A DNA stretch of 64,000 nucleotides from Spirochaetia bacterium UBA5763 (lineage in GTDB: Bacteria > Spirochaetota > UBA4802 > UBA5550). The stretch lies in the NCBI GenBank assembly GCA_002418835.1, contig DIEX01000015.1, forward strand, positions 131,238 to 195,237, in the 5' to 3' direction. Below the pieces are notes generated by a model. That model did not search any database. It had not been told where the DNA came from and was given only the letters and a program-made list of their open reading frames with translations. Positions 27,235 through 35,751 of the stretch are shown here, in pieces. Every line of letters begins with the position of its first letter. Positions within the stretch are counted from its first letter, which is position 1. Both the position numbers and the translations under genes were made by a program.

Positions 27235-28638
27235 CTACCCCCTTATGCCGTCAACTCCGCGCGTCCGGAGCCTTATCCTGTTTTCCATTGTCCAGATAAA
27301 GTTTCTGAAGGCCGGTTTTATATTCCTTACATTTTCTATTTCACTGAAACTCCCGGCATTCTCCCAGTATAAAGGGCAGGCGCCTGCACAGAGTTTCATT
27401 ATATCACAACTTTTACATACTGGGGGGATGTACCGTTTCTCCCTGAAGTAAAGGGCCTGGTCGCTGTTCCATACATGGGTGAATGAATGTTTAAGCAGGT
27501 TGCCGATACCTTTATTGTAGCTCGAACAGGGGATCACCTCTCCTGCCGGATTTACAGAGAGGAGTCCCGACACGCATGCGCATGACTTTGACCCCAGGTT
27601 GTGATCAACAGGATTGAATATGCAGTATGGAGTGGGGGAGTACCAGACGAATTTGATACCGATATCATCGCAGTATCTTATAACAGGCCTTATAATATCA
27701 CCTATGGTTGAGTAGCCTATATTGATGTTGTCATTATCTTTTGCTATGCCTGTGGGGATGATCATGTTCATTGAGAGATATGGGGCGTTGTATTCATCCT
27801 TCACGAATTTTACAAGGGGCTTTAGATGTTCCCTGTTACCTGTGCAGATTGTTGTGTTGGTGTGAGTGTGGATTCCGCTTTTTTTGAGATTGTGGATACC
27901 TTTAACAACATGTTCATGTGCATTGCTGTTCCCTGTAATCCTGTTGTGAATCTCCGGGTCATCTGATTCAAGGCTTACCTGCGCGGAATCAAGACCTGAA
28001 TCAGCAAGAGCTTTAACAAAGTCCATGTCAGAGCTTTTAATACCGTTTGTAATGAGGTTTGTTCTCATCCCTTTATCTGCGGCATATTTAATCAGTAAAG
28101 GGAGATCCTCACGCAGTGTGGGCTCTCCACCCGTGAATGAGATTGTGGGGACCTTTGCCTCATCACAGATCCTGTCTATCACAGTATAGACTTCAGATGT
28201 ACTCATCTCCCTCATCTCTTTCCCCCTGTAGGGGCTTGATGCGTAGCAGAATTCGCAGCGGTTCTGGCACCTGTATGTAAGGGCAATTTCGGAGAGTATG
28301 GGAAATTTTATCAATGCAGGATCATAATCGATGATGGTTGTGATTGATGCTGACCTGTAATCCTCTTTCATCAGGGCGTTCACAGAGTTGATTGTTTCAG
28401 AGAGGTCCCGGAGCACAAGGTTTCTTTCCACTCCATATTTTTTCGAGACAGAGGATGTTACGGATTCTGCATCCATCCCTGCGGCATATAACGAGTGGAG
28501 CATGTCAAAAGCTGTATCATTGACGTGCTGTATTCTGTTGGGCCGAATTATAAGGAGGAGATCCTCCTTCCTGAGATAGAGAACATCCCGTGTGGCGTTA
28601 ACAAAACTGTCTATGCTGCTGAATATATTCTGTTCCAT
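27235..28638 (-). CDS. Radical SAM/SPASM protein with PqqD-like N-terminal domain
   Basis: A 467-aa enzyme of the peptide-modifying radical SAM group. Residues about 18-92 resemble a PqqD-like RiPP recognition element (VLYLRKEDLLLIIRPNRIQHVNDTAFDMLHSL...). The radical SAM core follows, with cluster motif CQNRCEFC (C124, C128, C131) and SFTGGEPTLRED (near 167-178). The C-terminal SPASM region, in roughly the last hundred residues, has PAGEVIPCSSYNKGIGNL and CKSCDIMKLCAGACP for auxiliary clusters. This layout is shared with maturases such as PqqE relatives that modify peptides held by the recognition domain. The only peptide-like partner is the Cys/His tail encoded at the end of the gene eight bases upstream, making that tail the likely substrate. 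The exact chemistry (thioether, epimer or other) cannot be told. Confidence 0.88.
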   Translation of the reverse strand: MEQNIFSSIDSFVNATRDVLYLRKEDLLLIIRPNRIQHVNDTAFDMLHSLYAAGMDAESVTSSVSKKYGVERNLVLRDLSETINSVNALMKEDYRSASITTIIDYDPALIKFPILSEIALTYRCQNRCEFCYASSPYRGKEMREMSTSEVYTVIDRICDEAKVPTISFTGGEPTLREDLPLLIKYAADKGMRTNLITNGIKSSDMDFVKALADSGLDSAQVSLESDDPEIHNRITGNSNAHEHVVKGIHNLKKSGIHTHTNTTICTGNREHLKPLVKFVKDEYNAPYLSMNMIIPTGIAKDNDNINIGYSTIGDIIRPVIRYCDDIGIKFVWYSPTPYCIFNPVDHNLGSKSCACVSGLLSVNPAGEVIPCSSYNKGIGNLLKHSFTHVWNSDQALYFREKRYIPPVCKSCDIMKLCAGACPLYWENAGSFSEIENVRNIKPAFRNFIWTMENRIRLRTRGVDGIRG

Positions 28639-28646
28639 AATTTCCC

Positions 28647-31403
28647 CTAAAAGTTAGAAACACATGCAGAGTGACATGCCGAATGACAGGCATCATGCAC
28701 ACATGCAGAGTGGCATGCCGAATGACAGGCATCATGCACACACGCTGAATGGCATGCAGAGTGACATGCTGAATGGCAGGCGTCATAACTGAATGAGGAG
28801 ATCTTCTCAGGCAGATTAACTGCTGCAATCTCCGCAGCCTTAACATCAGTGACCTTGAAGAGGTTCTCAACATTCTCCACAACTTTTGATGAGAAGTTTT
28901 CCACTTTCTCAACTATCCCTTCAGAAAAATCGGTGATGCTCTCCTTGAAAGAGGCGCCCTGTTCTCCCCCAGATATTTTTTCAAAGAATTCGACGGTCTT
29001 TGATTTACCCACGCCGGCATCAGTGACGATATCTTTCATCCATGTTTCAGGCTCCCTGCTGAAGTTGTCGTTCAGTATAATCCAGGGGTGGTTCTCCTCG
29101 AAGTAGCCGCGCCGCCTATCCGGTGTGTAGCTGGTGAAGTCCTTCCAGTGGCTGTCCACTTTCTTCATGTAAACATCGGCAGTTTTACTGATGTCAGCCT
29201 TCCAGACTTTGGACTGAAGGCTTGCTGTTACAGATTTAAGTACAACAGGTATGCTGTTTTTAGCAAGGGTGCCGTCATCAGCAATGGAGTCGAGAAAAGC
29301 GGCTTCATACAGTGCGAGGGTCTCATCCTTCTTTTTAAGAATTTTAACCTGAAGCGGGTTTCTGTTAATTAAATCAATATATCCTTTACTGAAAAGATCC
29401 ATCACAATGAGCTGTATCGCCTTTGACGGCTTATTCAGGAATACTGCTGTTTCAACAGGGTTGAGGTTTTCGATGGTCTCACCTGTGCGGAAAGTTTCAA
29501 TCTGAATCTCAGGAGAGATATAGTCAGGCTTCTTTTCGAACTTTTTCTTAATGGCCGGGTGAAACTTCAGCACAATCATGAGAAGTGCAAGCAATCCTGA
29601 ACCTGCGTAAAAGGCGATCCTGAATGGAACGATTACTGAATTGAAACTCAGTATCCATCCTGAATTGAGGCTTATCTTCTTTCTCCCTCCGGGGAAGAAA
29701 ACTTTCGCGAAGAGATCAACCTTCATAATCAATCCCGCGATGTAAACAAAGAGGCCGGCAAAGGCGATCTCCGTGATGAGAAAGAAGAAATTGAAGAGAT
29801 ACGCGATAATGATAAATCCTATAATTATCCCCAGCAGATTGTAGAGAATATCAGTATGAGCATAAGTGAGCCTCCCCGCAGAAGCATCATTGAAGAGAGT
29901 GGCTATTGATTCAACGGGGTTGATGTCCACAGACCTGTATGGTGCGTATAATTCGATTGCAAGGTCCGGTATGCGGCTGCTGTTCCATGTTTCAGATTGC
30001 CCTTTGAATGATACAGTTCTGTCGATCTCCCCGGCTTTTGAATCAGTGATAATCTCATCGTACTGGCACACTCTGAAGAGATTGACGTCAGCAGTTTTAA
30101 CTGTGAATGGCCTTGACTTATTGTAGTCAGAGAAATGTTCGTCACCTTTAGCGCCTTTAAACGGCTGGTTTATCATCAGTATAAGTTTTTTGAATGGCTT
30201 TCCGAATTCAATACCTTCGTGAAAATAGTTTATCCTGAACCTGTTGTCATATAGCCTTTTTTCAAAATCACACTCCTGCGGGTATTCCCCTTTTACAGGG
30301 AGCATGAAAGCGAGGTATTCACCTTTTTCAACGGGGCGTGATGTGACGAGATCAAACCGGTCATACAATGTTTCGCCGGATTCATTTATCGAGTATCTCA
30401 GTTTTGCGTTTATTTTTTTCTGCGGATCTTTATATGTTATTCCGTCATAGACCTTAACCATTGTGTTTGTCAGGGTTTTGTATGATTTAATAATCTCTCT
30501 GTAGATATTTCTTTTTCCACCTTCTAATATGACAATGAAGTATGTTGTATCACTGTCTATATTTCTGGCGTCATCCATCTCCGGAATAATGTTTATAAAG
30601 GCTGACCCTGAATCGATTATGTAGTCACCCTCTTCGATGATATCCCCTGCACTGAAGCTGTCTATTGAATAAGTTCCACCCTGCGCTCCTGTTGCGGTGT
30701 ATTTCGCGGGGTAGAAGAAGCTTACATCCTGCTTATACTTTCGTGAGAGATCCTTTTTTTCAACATGAAGGGAGAGATAGTTTTTTCCTTTCCAGGGTGA
30801 AGGGTAATATATCCATCTGTCATTTTTCTTCACTGTGTCTGTATTGGCGATTAAGCCTGTGCTCCCCACGAGATCATCCTTTATCTGTTCAGCTTTTTTG
30901 TATTTCGCAGGTATCTCCACTGGTGTGATTATCTGAACCACCTGTTTTTTAATGGGGAGATCCCACTGAATAGGGGGCCACCAGAAAGCGGTGTAATCTT
31001 TGCCGTCGTATTTAGTCCCTGATACCACAGGTTTATCTACTCTGTAGCGTATGTTAATGATGTACTTTTTTTCAGGTTCTGTGCGAAGTTCAAACACAGC
31101 GGCATAGTATCCTCCGCCGTTATTATTCATTGTTACTTCAAATTTCTTCCCGCTGTAAACTCCCCATGATTCAATTATTGTCATAGGTTCAATAAATTGC
31201 CCGATAGCCCGTATCCTGTCCCTGTTCTGATGTTCAGTGAATGTGATTGTGTAGAGCACTTCAATTTTTCCATCCTGAAGTATAGTGGCATGGAACTTCG
31301 TCTCCTCAAGTGTGACGGGGTCAGATGCGAAGGCTTTCTCCACCGGCCATAGAAGTATTGCAGCTGCTATGATTATATAATGCATAATTCTGAATTTTTT
31401 CAT
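28647..31403 (-). CDS. DUF2207-type membrane protein with C-terminal Ala-Cys-His-Ser repeat tail
   Basis: A 918-aa protein. A signal peptide (MKKFRIMHYIIIAAAILLWPVEKAFA) leads into an extracytoplasmic beta-rich DUF2207 domain (EETKFHATILQDGKIEVLYTITF, YRVDKP, FWWPPIQWDLPIKK). Membrane helices lie near 521-560 and 585-612. After these comes a probably cytoplasmic domain (ETIENLNPVETAVFLNKPSKAIQLIVMDLFSKGYIDL), typical of YciQ-like proteins, an acidic helix near 825-850, and the tail 874-918. The tail is DACHSACHSACHSACVHD, ACHSACHSACVHD, ACHSACHSACVSNF: ten Cys and nine His in 45 residues, Cys mostly every fourth residue. It is the first gene of an operon with the radical SAM enzyme. The tail looks like a fused precursor peptide or metal-binding strand. 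Confidence 0.85.
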   Translation of the reverse strand: MKKFRIMHYIIIAAAILLWPVEKAFASDPVTLEETKFHATILQDGKIEVLYTITFTEHQNRDRIRAIGQFIEPMTIIESWGVYSGKKFEVTMNNNGGGYYAAVFELRTEPEKKYIINIRYRVDKPVVSGTKYDGKDYTAFWWPPIQWDLPIKKQVVQIITPVEIPAKYKKAEQIKDDLVGSTGLIANTDTVKKNDRWIYYPSPWKGKNYLSLHVEKKDLSRKYKQDVSFFYPAKYTATGAQGGTYSIDSFSAGDIIEEGDYIIDSGSAFINIIPEMDDARNIDSDTTYFIVILEGGKRNIYREIIKSYKTLTNTMVKVYDGITYKDPQKKINAKLRYSINESGETLYDRFDLVTSRPVEKGEYLAFMLPVKGEYPQECDFEKRLYDNRFRINYFHEGIEFGKPFKKLILMINQPFKGAKGDEHFSDYNKSRPFTVKTADVNLFRVCQYDEIITDSKAGEIDRTVSFKGQSETWNSSRIPDLAIELYAPYRSVDINPVESIATLFNDASAGRLTYAHTDILYNLLGIIIGFIIIAYLFNFFFLITEIAFAGLFVYIAGLIMKVDLFAKVFFPGGRKKISLNSGWILSFNSVIVPFRIAFYAGSGLLALLMIVLKFHPAIKKKFEKKPDYISPEIQIETFRTGETIENLNPVETAVFLNKPSKAIQLIVMDLFSKGYIDLINRNPLQVKILKKKDETLALYEAAFLDSIADDGTLAKNSIPVVLKSVTASLQSKVWKADISKTADVYMKKVDSHWKDFTSYTPDRRRGYFEENHPWIILNDNFSREPETWMKDIVTDAGVGKSKTVEFFEKISGGEQGASFKESITDFSEGIVEKVENFSSKVVENVENLFKVTDVKAAEIAAVNLPEKISSFSYDACHSACHSACHSACVHDACHSACHSACVHDACHSACHSACVSNF
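28650..28784 (-). repeat. Repeat encoding the (ACHS)n tail
   Basis: These 135 bases encode the last 45 residues of the DUF2207 protein. The 12-base ACHS units are grouped in three blocks (four, three and three Cys) separated by Val-His-Asp. Codons vary between units (GCA/GCC, TGT/TGC, CAT/CAC) while the amino acids stay fixed, so the protein sequence rather than the DNA has been kept. Confidence 0.85.
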
Positions 31404-31519
31404 TTCATTCTCCGGGAATCATGGGATATGAATGGGCTTTGATATAAGATAAACATTATTAAAAAGGGAGGCAAGAAAAAAGGGGAATAGGGCTGTATAA
31501 AAAGTCAGATTTTATTTTT

Positions 31520-31650
31520 TATGTCACGCCGGTTTACCGACTTGTACTGAGCCTGTCGAAGTAAGGTAATACCGGCATCTCATGGTGGGAGCTTATGAAT
31601 AAGGCGTATGAGATACCGGCATTCGGTTATCACCACAGCCGGTATGACAA
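31520..31650. repeat. Inverted-repeat element related to the GTCATTCC family
   Basis: A nested inverted repeat: outer arms TGTCACGCCGGTTTACCGAC and the inverse-like CGGTTATCACCACAGCCGGT then ATGACA; inner arms ATACCGGCATCTCAT and ATGAGATACCGGCAT. It fills the gap between the DUF2207 gene and the vWA lipoprotein gene. It holds no gene. Confidence 0.65.
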
Positions 31651-31669
31651 AGAAGTCCAGCTCCGGAAT

Positions 31670-33316
31670 TTATTTCGAAAGAAGCTCGTATTTCTCAACA
31701 AGGGTAATAAATTCAGCTCTGTAACCCTCTTCATCCTTACCCTTCGCGCCCTTTGCTATACGCATAACCTCTTTAGCGGTGAGGTCATTTTTAAATTTAG
31801 AATCGCGGAGCAGCATCCCGAAACCCGCAACAGATGAGGCAAACCTGAAGTTTTCAGAAGCCTTCACAAATGATATGTTTGTGTCAATGACAGCCTGTTC
31901 AATGAGTTTGCTTGTATTCTCTTTAACCGGTTTATACCTCATCTTCAGTGTCATGATTTCATTTTTCCCCGCAGCATCAGGCTTCACTTTGGTCTCCTGA
32001 TATTTAAGATCCCCTGAAGTCTTTGTATCCTGCGTTGAACCTGCGGGTATAATTTCATAGAGTGCTGTTACAGTGTGTCCCGCACCAAGTTCGCCTGCAT
32101 CTTTTTTATCGTCATCAAAGTCCTCTTTCGCCATTACCCTGTTCTCATAGCCGATGAGCCTGTATCCCTTCACCTTCAGCGGGTTGAATTCGATCTGAAT
32201 CTTCACATCCTTAGCTATGGTGAACATGTTCGCGCGCATCTCGCGTCCGAAGATCTTCTGCGCTTCTTTGATGTTGTCCACGTAGAAGTAGTTACCGTTA
32301 CCGGCGTTGCTTATCTGCTCCATGCGGCCGTCTTTATAATTCCCCATGCCGAAGCCGCAGATTGTTAGATAGATGTCATCCTTCCTCTTCTCTTCGATCA
32401 TCCTCACCAGTTCAGAAGTTGATGACGAGCCGACGTTGAAATCTCCATCAGTGCAGAGTATCACACGGTTGTTTCCGTCTTTGATAAGGTTCTGCTTTGC
32501 GATTTTGTATGCCAGTTCAATCCCTTCGCCTCCGGCTGTTGAACCCCCGGCGCTGAGGCTGTTGAATGCTTCGAGAATTGTGTCTTTCTTTGTCGCAGGA
32601 GTTGAGGGGAGCACAAGGCCCGCTGAGCCTGCATAGGCAACAATAGCGATCCTGTCTTTGCTGCTCAGCTCATCAAGAAGTATTGCCAGAGATTTCTTCA
32701 GCAGAGGGAGCTTGTTCGGATCATTCATTGAACCTGAAGTATCAAGGAGAAACACCAGGTTGCTTGGCTTCAGATTTTCCGTGTCAAGGGATTTGCCCTG
32801 TATACCCACAAGAACCAGCCTGTTGCTTTTATTCCAGGGTGCTTCAGATATCTCGGTTGTAATTGAGAATGGATGCTCACCTTTAGGCTGCGGGTACTCA
32901 TACCTGAAGTAGTTTATCATCTCCTCAATACGCACCGCGTCTTTCGGCGGAACTTGGTTGTAGTTTATATATCTCCTTACATTGGAGTATGATGCTGTAT
33001 CCACATCAATGGAGAGAGTAGACAGCGGGTTCTCCTTTACATCCTTGAATTCATTCTCGCGGATGATGTCATACTCCTCGGTGTTATGGGTTATAACAGG
33101 GCCGTCATCCATGTCATTGGTAAAACCCGCTGCACCTGCCATATCCATCTTCGCCCGCTCCTTGTACATCGGGGCCACTATCGCGCTTTCATATTCCGCT
33201 GAGCGGGGATGCCTCGGTGTCCCGCACCCTGTGAACATAAAGATTGAAAAGGCGAAAGTTATTCCGCTTATAAAAATGATGAAGTTTTTAAAGTTATGCT
33301 CTTTCCTGAATTTCAT
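31670..33316 (-). CDS. YfbK-like lipoprotein with von Willebrand A domain
   Basis: A 548-aa predicted lipoprotein (signal to SIFMFTGCGTPR, lipobox Cys near 31). Residues about 80-180 match the N-terminal von_Willebrand/YfbK segment (NPLSTLSIDVDTASYSNVRRYIN...VRIEEMINYFRYEYPQP). A vWA domain follows (VFLLDTSGSMNDPNKLPLLKKSL, a complete MIDAS DxSxS; ILCTDGDFNVG). A C-terminal DUF3520-type region ends it (GHTVTALYEIIP, TLKMRYKPVKE, SVAGFGMLLRDSKFKNDLT). The vWA domain should bind a divalent metal and a protein partner outside the cytoplasm; the partner is unknown. The gene stands alone upstream of the radical SAM operon, separated by a repeat. Confidence 0.9.
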   Translation of the reverse strand: MKFRKEHNFKNFIIFISGITFAFSIFMFTGCGTPRHPRSAEYESAIVAPMYKERAKMDMAGAAGFTNDMDDGPVITHNTEEYDIIRENEFKDVKENPLSTLSIDVDTASYSNVRRYINYNQVPPKDAVRIEEMINYFRYEYPQPKGEHPFSITTEISEAPWNKSNRLVLVGIQGKSLDTENLKPSNLVFLLDTSGSMNDPNKLPLLKKSLAILLDELSSKDRIAIVAYAGSAGLVLPSTPATKKDTILEAFNSLSAGGSTAGGEGIELAYKIAKQNLIKDGNNRVILCTDGDFNVGSSSTSELVRMIEEKRKDDIYLTICGFGMGNYKDGRMEQISNAGNGNYFYVDNIKEAQKIFGREMRANMFTIAKDVKIQIEFNPLKVKGYRLIGYENRVMAKEDFDDDKKDAGELGAGHTVTALYEIIPAGSTQDTKTSGDLKYQETKVKPDAAGKNEIMTLKMRYKPVKENTSKLIEQAVIDTNISFVKASENFRFASSVAGFGMLLRDSKFKNDLTAKEVMRIAKGAKGKDEEGYRAEFITLVEKYELLSK

Positions 33317-33423
33317 AGCTGTTCTCCGTTAAAAAGTTTTCTGCCATATAGACAGAGGGGAGGAGATTACGGTTCTTAAAAAATAATCATTTGTGAGAAA
33401 AAATTCAAGCGTGATCCCACTTA

Positions 33424-33603
33424 ATGCCCTCACCCGCGCTACTGCGCACCCTCTCCCATTTTGACGAATTGACAAGGGAGAGGGTTTCTGTGAAAGGTGA
33501 CTTTTGCTATAACTGAAAACTACTGTCACAATTAATCCCCCTCTCCCCTTTAGTTCTTCAATTTCAGGGAGAGGGGTGGCGCGCAGCGCCGGGGTGAGGG
33601 CAT
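33424..33603. repeat. 180-bp element with CCCTCACCC/GGGTGAGGG ends
   Basis: The outer arms ATGCCCTCACCC (33424) and GGGGTGAGGGCAT (to 33603) are inverse copies, each followed by GCGC-rich and CCTCTCCC / GGGAGAGG inner arms. The core is non-coding. It sits directly before the second 21-bp tract, as the G/C hairpin element does before the first. Confidence 0.7.
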
Positions 33604-33605
33604 TC

Positions 33606-33915
33606 AGTATCAGCATTGACTGAAATTATATTAAAATCAACTGAAATCGTATTAAAATCAACTGAAATCGTATTGAAATCAACTGAAATTGTATTGAAAT
33701 CAACTGAAATTGTATTGAAATCAACTGAAATTGTATTGAAATCAACTGAAATTACATTGAATTCAATTGAAATTGTATTGAAATCAATTGAAATTGCATT
33801 GAATTCAATTGAAATTGCATTGAAATCGACTGAAATTAAATTGAAATCGACTGAAATTGCATTGAACTCAACTGAAATTATATTGAACTCGACTGAATTT
33901 GCATTGAAATCAACT
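33606..33915. repeat. 21-bp tandem repeat tract, copy 2
   Basis: About 14-15 units of AAATCAACTGAAATTGTATTG and close variants (changes mostly C/T or A/G), period exactly 21. It is related to the tract at 2909: it shares the ATTGAAATCAA core, the EcoRI-like TTGAATTCAA variants, and the leader AGTATCAGCATTGACTGAAA. One frame encodes a heptad (S-T-E-I-V-L-K) but has only a TTG start and no ribosome site, so I treat it as non-coding. It abuts a TATAGC element at 33916. Confidence 0.88.
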
Positions 33916-34045
33916 TATAGCATTTCACGAAATAATTAGGGCCTCGTCATTCCGGCCGTAGTGACAACGAAGTGCCGGAATCTCATATAATAGTACTATG
34001 GGATTCCCGCCTGCGCGGGAATGACGGGAAGAGACTAATTCAATG
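33916..34045. repeat. TATAGC/TAATTAG inverted-repeat element
   Basis: Left terminal repeat TATAGCATTTCACGAAATAA then TTAG. The inner pair is GTCATTCCGGCC and GGGAATGAC with GGAATCTCAT / ATGGGATTCC nested arms. The right end is worn (CTAATTCAATG). It is nearly the same as the element at 43076. Confidence 0.75.
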
Positions 34046-34060
34046 AAAAACGAATCTGAA

Positions 34061-34150
34061 AGATTTCTCACCCGAAAAATTGAAGTGGGTTCGAAATGAC
34101 AGAGAAATAATCTATGTCATTTCGAAAAAGTGATAGCGACTGAGAAATCT
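34061..34150. repeat. AGATTTCTCA/TGAGAAATCT inverted repeat
   Basis: Perfect 10-bp ends AGATTTCTCA and TGAGAAATCT, with inner TTCGAAATGACA / TGTCATTTCGAA arms. The same inner motifs recur at 1671-1700 and 35475-35580. Non-coding, in the gap before the methionine sulfoxide reductase gene. Confidence 0.7.
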
Positions 34151-34277
34151 GTTTTTGGATTCGGATTATTTTTAATTATTAAATCCGGAAGAAAAAAGGT
34201 TTGCTTCCACAGCTATATCAAAACCCCCTCTGTAACAAATAATTCACAGCTCTGTCATGGTTTCTATGGAGACCGTT

Positions 34278-35333
34278 ATGAAAATTTTTCTCCCATTAAT
34301 ACTGATTGTAATTCTGCTCTCCTGTGGTGAACGGAGGGCAGTGGAGGATATAATGACAGCAAAATGTGAAGACAGCTGCCCTGTAAGTTATTCAGATGAA
34401 GATCTCAGAAAAAAGCTCACCCCTGAACAGTACAGGATAGTCCGTGAAAACGGCACTGAGGCAGCTTTTAAAAATGAGTACTGGAATAACAAAAAACCGG
34501 GTATATATGCTGATATAGTTTCAGGTGAACCGCTTTTCAGCTCAACAGAGAAGTTTGATTCAGGGACAGGGTGGCCCAGTTTCACAATTCCGGTCACCCG
34601 TACAAAGATGAGGCATATAAAAGATACAGCATACGGAATGGTGAGGACTGAGGTGAGGAGCAGCAGTGCTGATTCTCACCTGGGGCATCTTTTTGAGGAC
34701 GGGCCGCGACCAACGGGACTTCGGTACTGCATCAATTCAGCCTCTTTAAAGTTTATCCCTGCGGAGGAGATGGAAAGTAAAGGGTACAAAGAACTTATGT
34801 ACCTCTTCCCTGAAGTTTATGCTTCAAAGCGCGGCTGGGATTACATTGTTTTCGGAGCGGGATGTTTCTGGGGAGCAGAGGCATACTTCTCCGGAGTTAA
34901 AGGTGTGAAGGAGGTGATTTCAGGGTATTCCGGCGGCTCTCTACCTTACCCTTCATATGAGGAGATGGTCACAGGAAAAACAGGCCACGCGGAGGTTGTT
35001 CTTGTGTATTTTGATCCCGCAGTGATAAAGTTTGAAACTCTCCTTAAGCATTTTTTTAGAATTCATCATCCCGATTCACTGAACAGACAGGGTAATGATG
35101 TGGGTACGCAATACAGGTCAGCGGCCTTCTATCATAATGATGAGCAGAAGAGAGCCATTGAAACGGAGATTAAGAGGATGCTTGATGCCGGGAAGTATAA
35201 AAAGATCGTAACGGATGTTTCCTCTTTAAAAGTATTTTATAAGGCCGAGGAGTATCACCAGGAGTATCTTCTGAAGAATCCGGGGGGGTACTGTCACATA
35301 AATCTTAATATGCTCAATGAGCCGCTTGAATAA
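34278..35333 (+). CDS. msrAB: Methionine sulfoxide reductase MsrB-MsrA fusion, lipoprotein
   Basis: A 351-aa bifunctional repair enzyme reducing R- and S-methionine sulfoxide. ATG 34278 is chosen: GGAG lies upstream and the start gives a lipoprotein signal MKIFLPLILIVILLSCGE, so the enzyme is exported and anchored. The MsrB domain is first (about 35-175: FDSGTGWPSF, HLGHLFEDGP, catalytic Cys in LRYCINSASL). It lacks the two CxxC zinc motifs, reading DIVSGEPLFSS where the zinc form has CxxC. The MsrA domain follows (about 190-350: FGAGCFWGAEAYF, GYSGG, GHAEVV, QGNDVGTQYRS). The order B-A is opposite to the E. coli-style name. It protects envelope proteins from oxidation. Confidence 0.95.
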   Translation: MKIFLPLILIVILLSCGERRAVEDIMTAKCEDSCPVSYSDEDLRKKLTPEQYRIVRENGTEAAFKNEYWNNKKPGIYADIVSGEPLFSSTEKFDSGTGWPSFTIPVTRTKMRHIKDTAYGMVRTEVRSSSADSHLGHLFEDGPRPTGLRYCINSASLKFIPAEEMESKGYKELMYLFPEVYASKRGWDYIVFGAGCFWGAEAYFSGVKGVKEVISGYSGGSLPYPSYEEMVTGKTGHAEVVLVYFDPAVIKFETLLKHFFRIHHPDSLNRQGNDVGTQYRSAAFYHNDEQKRAIETEIKRMLDAGKYKKIVTDVSSLKVFYKAEEYHQEYLLKNPGGYCHINLNMLNEPLE

Positions 35334-35348
35334 TAAGCGGCTTTTTTT
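35321..35348 (+). terminator. Rho-independent terminator of msrAB
   Basis: GCCGCTT / AAGCGGC stem with a seven-base loop followed by TTTTTTT. The left arm lies inside the last codons of msrAB. Confidence 0.88.
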
Positions 35349-35440
35349 GAATTATTTTATCGATAAAAAAAATTTTTCACACATTTGTTGAACCATTCAT
35401 GGATTATCACTATTATTAAGCCAGTGATTATTTGTTAGCG

Positions 35441-35720
35441 TGTAGCTTTTGCGATTGAATTAGAACATCAAATTGTCATTTCGAAGAAGCGTCAGCGACT
35501 GAGAAATCTATCTTTTAACAATAATTTTTAGATTAGCTTCCAGCTCTACTGCGGTCGTCTCACATACGTTCGAAATGACACGGCACTAATCATTTCGGAA
35601 ACCGCTATAATAGTAGTTAAGGAATTATTTAAAACATGTACATTGCGGACGAACGTCAGTGAGTTAAGGCGGTTTCCCGCAATGACAGAGAATGGACTAA
35701 TTAAATCGTTAACCGCTATA
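35441..35720. repeat. Two adjoining TATAGC-family inverted-repeat elements
   Basis: The first (35441-35609) runs from TGTAGCTTTTGCGATTGAAT to the inverse-like CTAATCATTTCGGAAACCGC-TATA, with inner GTCATTTCGAAG and TTCGAAATGACA. The second half (to 35720) ends in CTAATTAAATCGTTAACCGC-TATA and has TTGCGGACG / CCCGCAATGACA inside. It fills most of the gap between msrAB and the next chemoreceptor. Confidence 0.7.
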
Positions 35721-35751
35721 AATAAAAAAATATCAGATTATCGGAGAGTTT

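Noticed and set aside
33616..33939. 107-aa heptad-repeat protein
   Set aside because: TTG start without ribosome site; open frame follows from the 21-base period.
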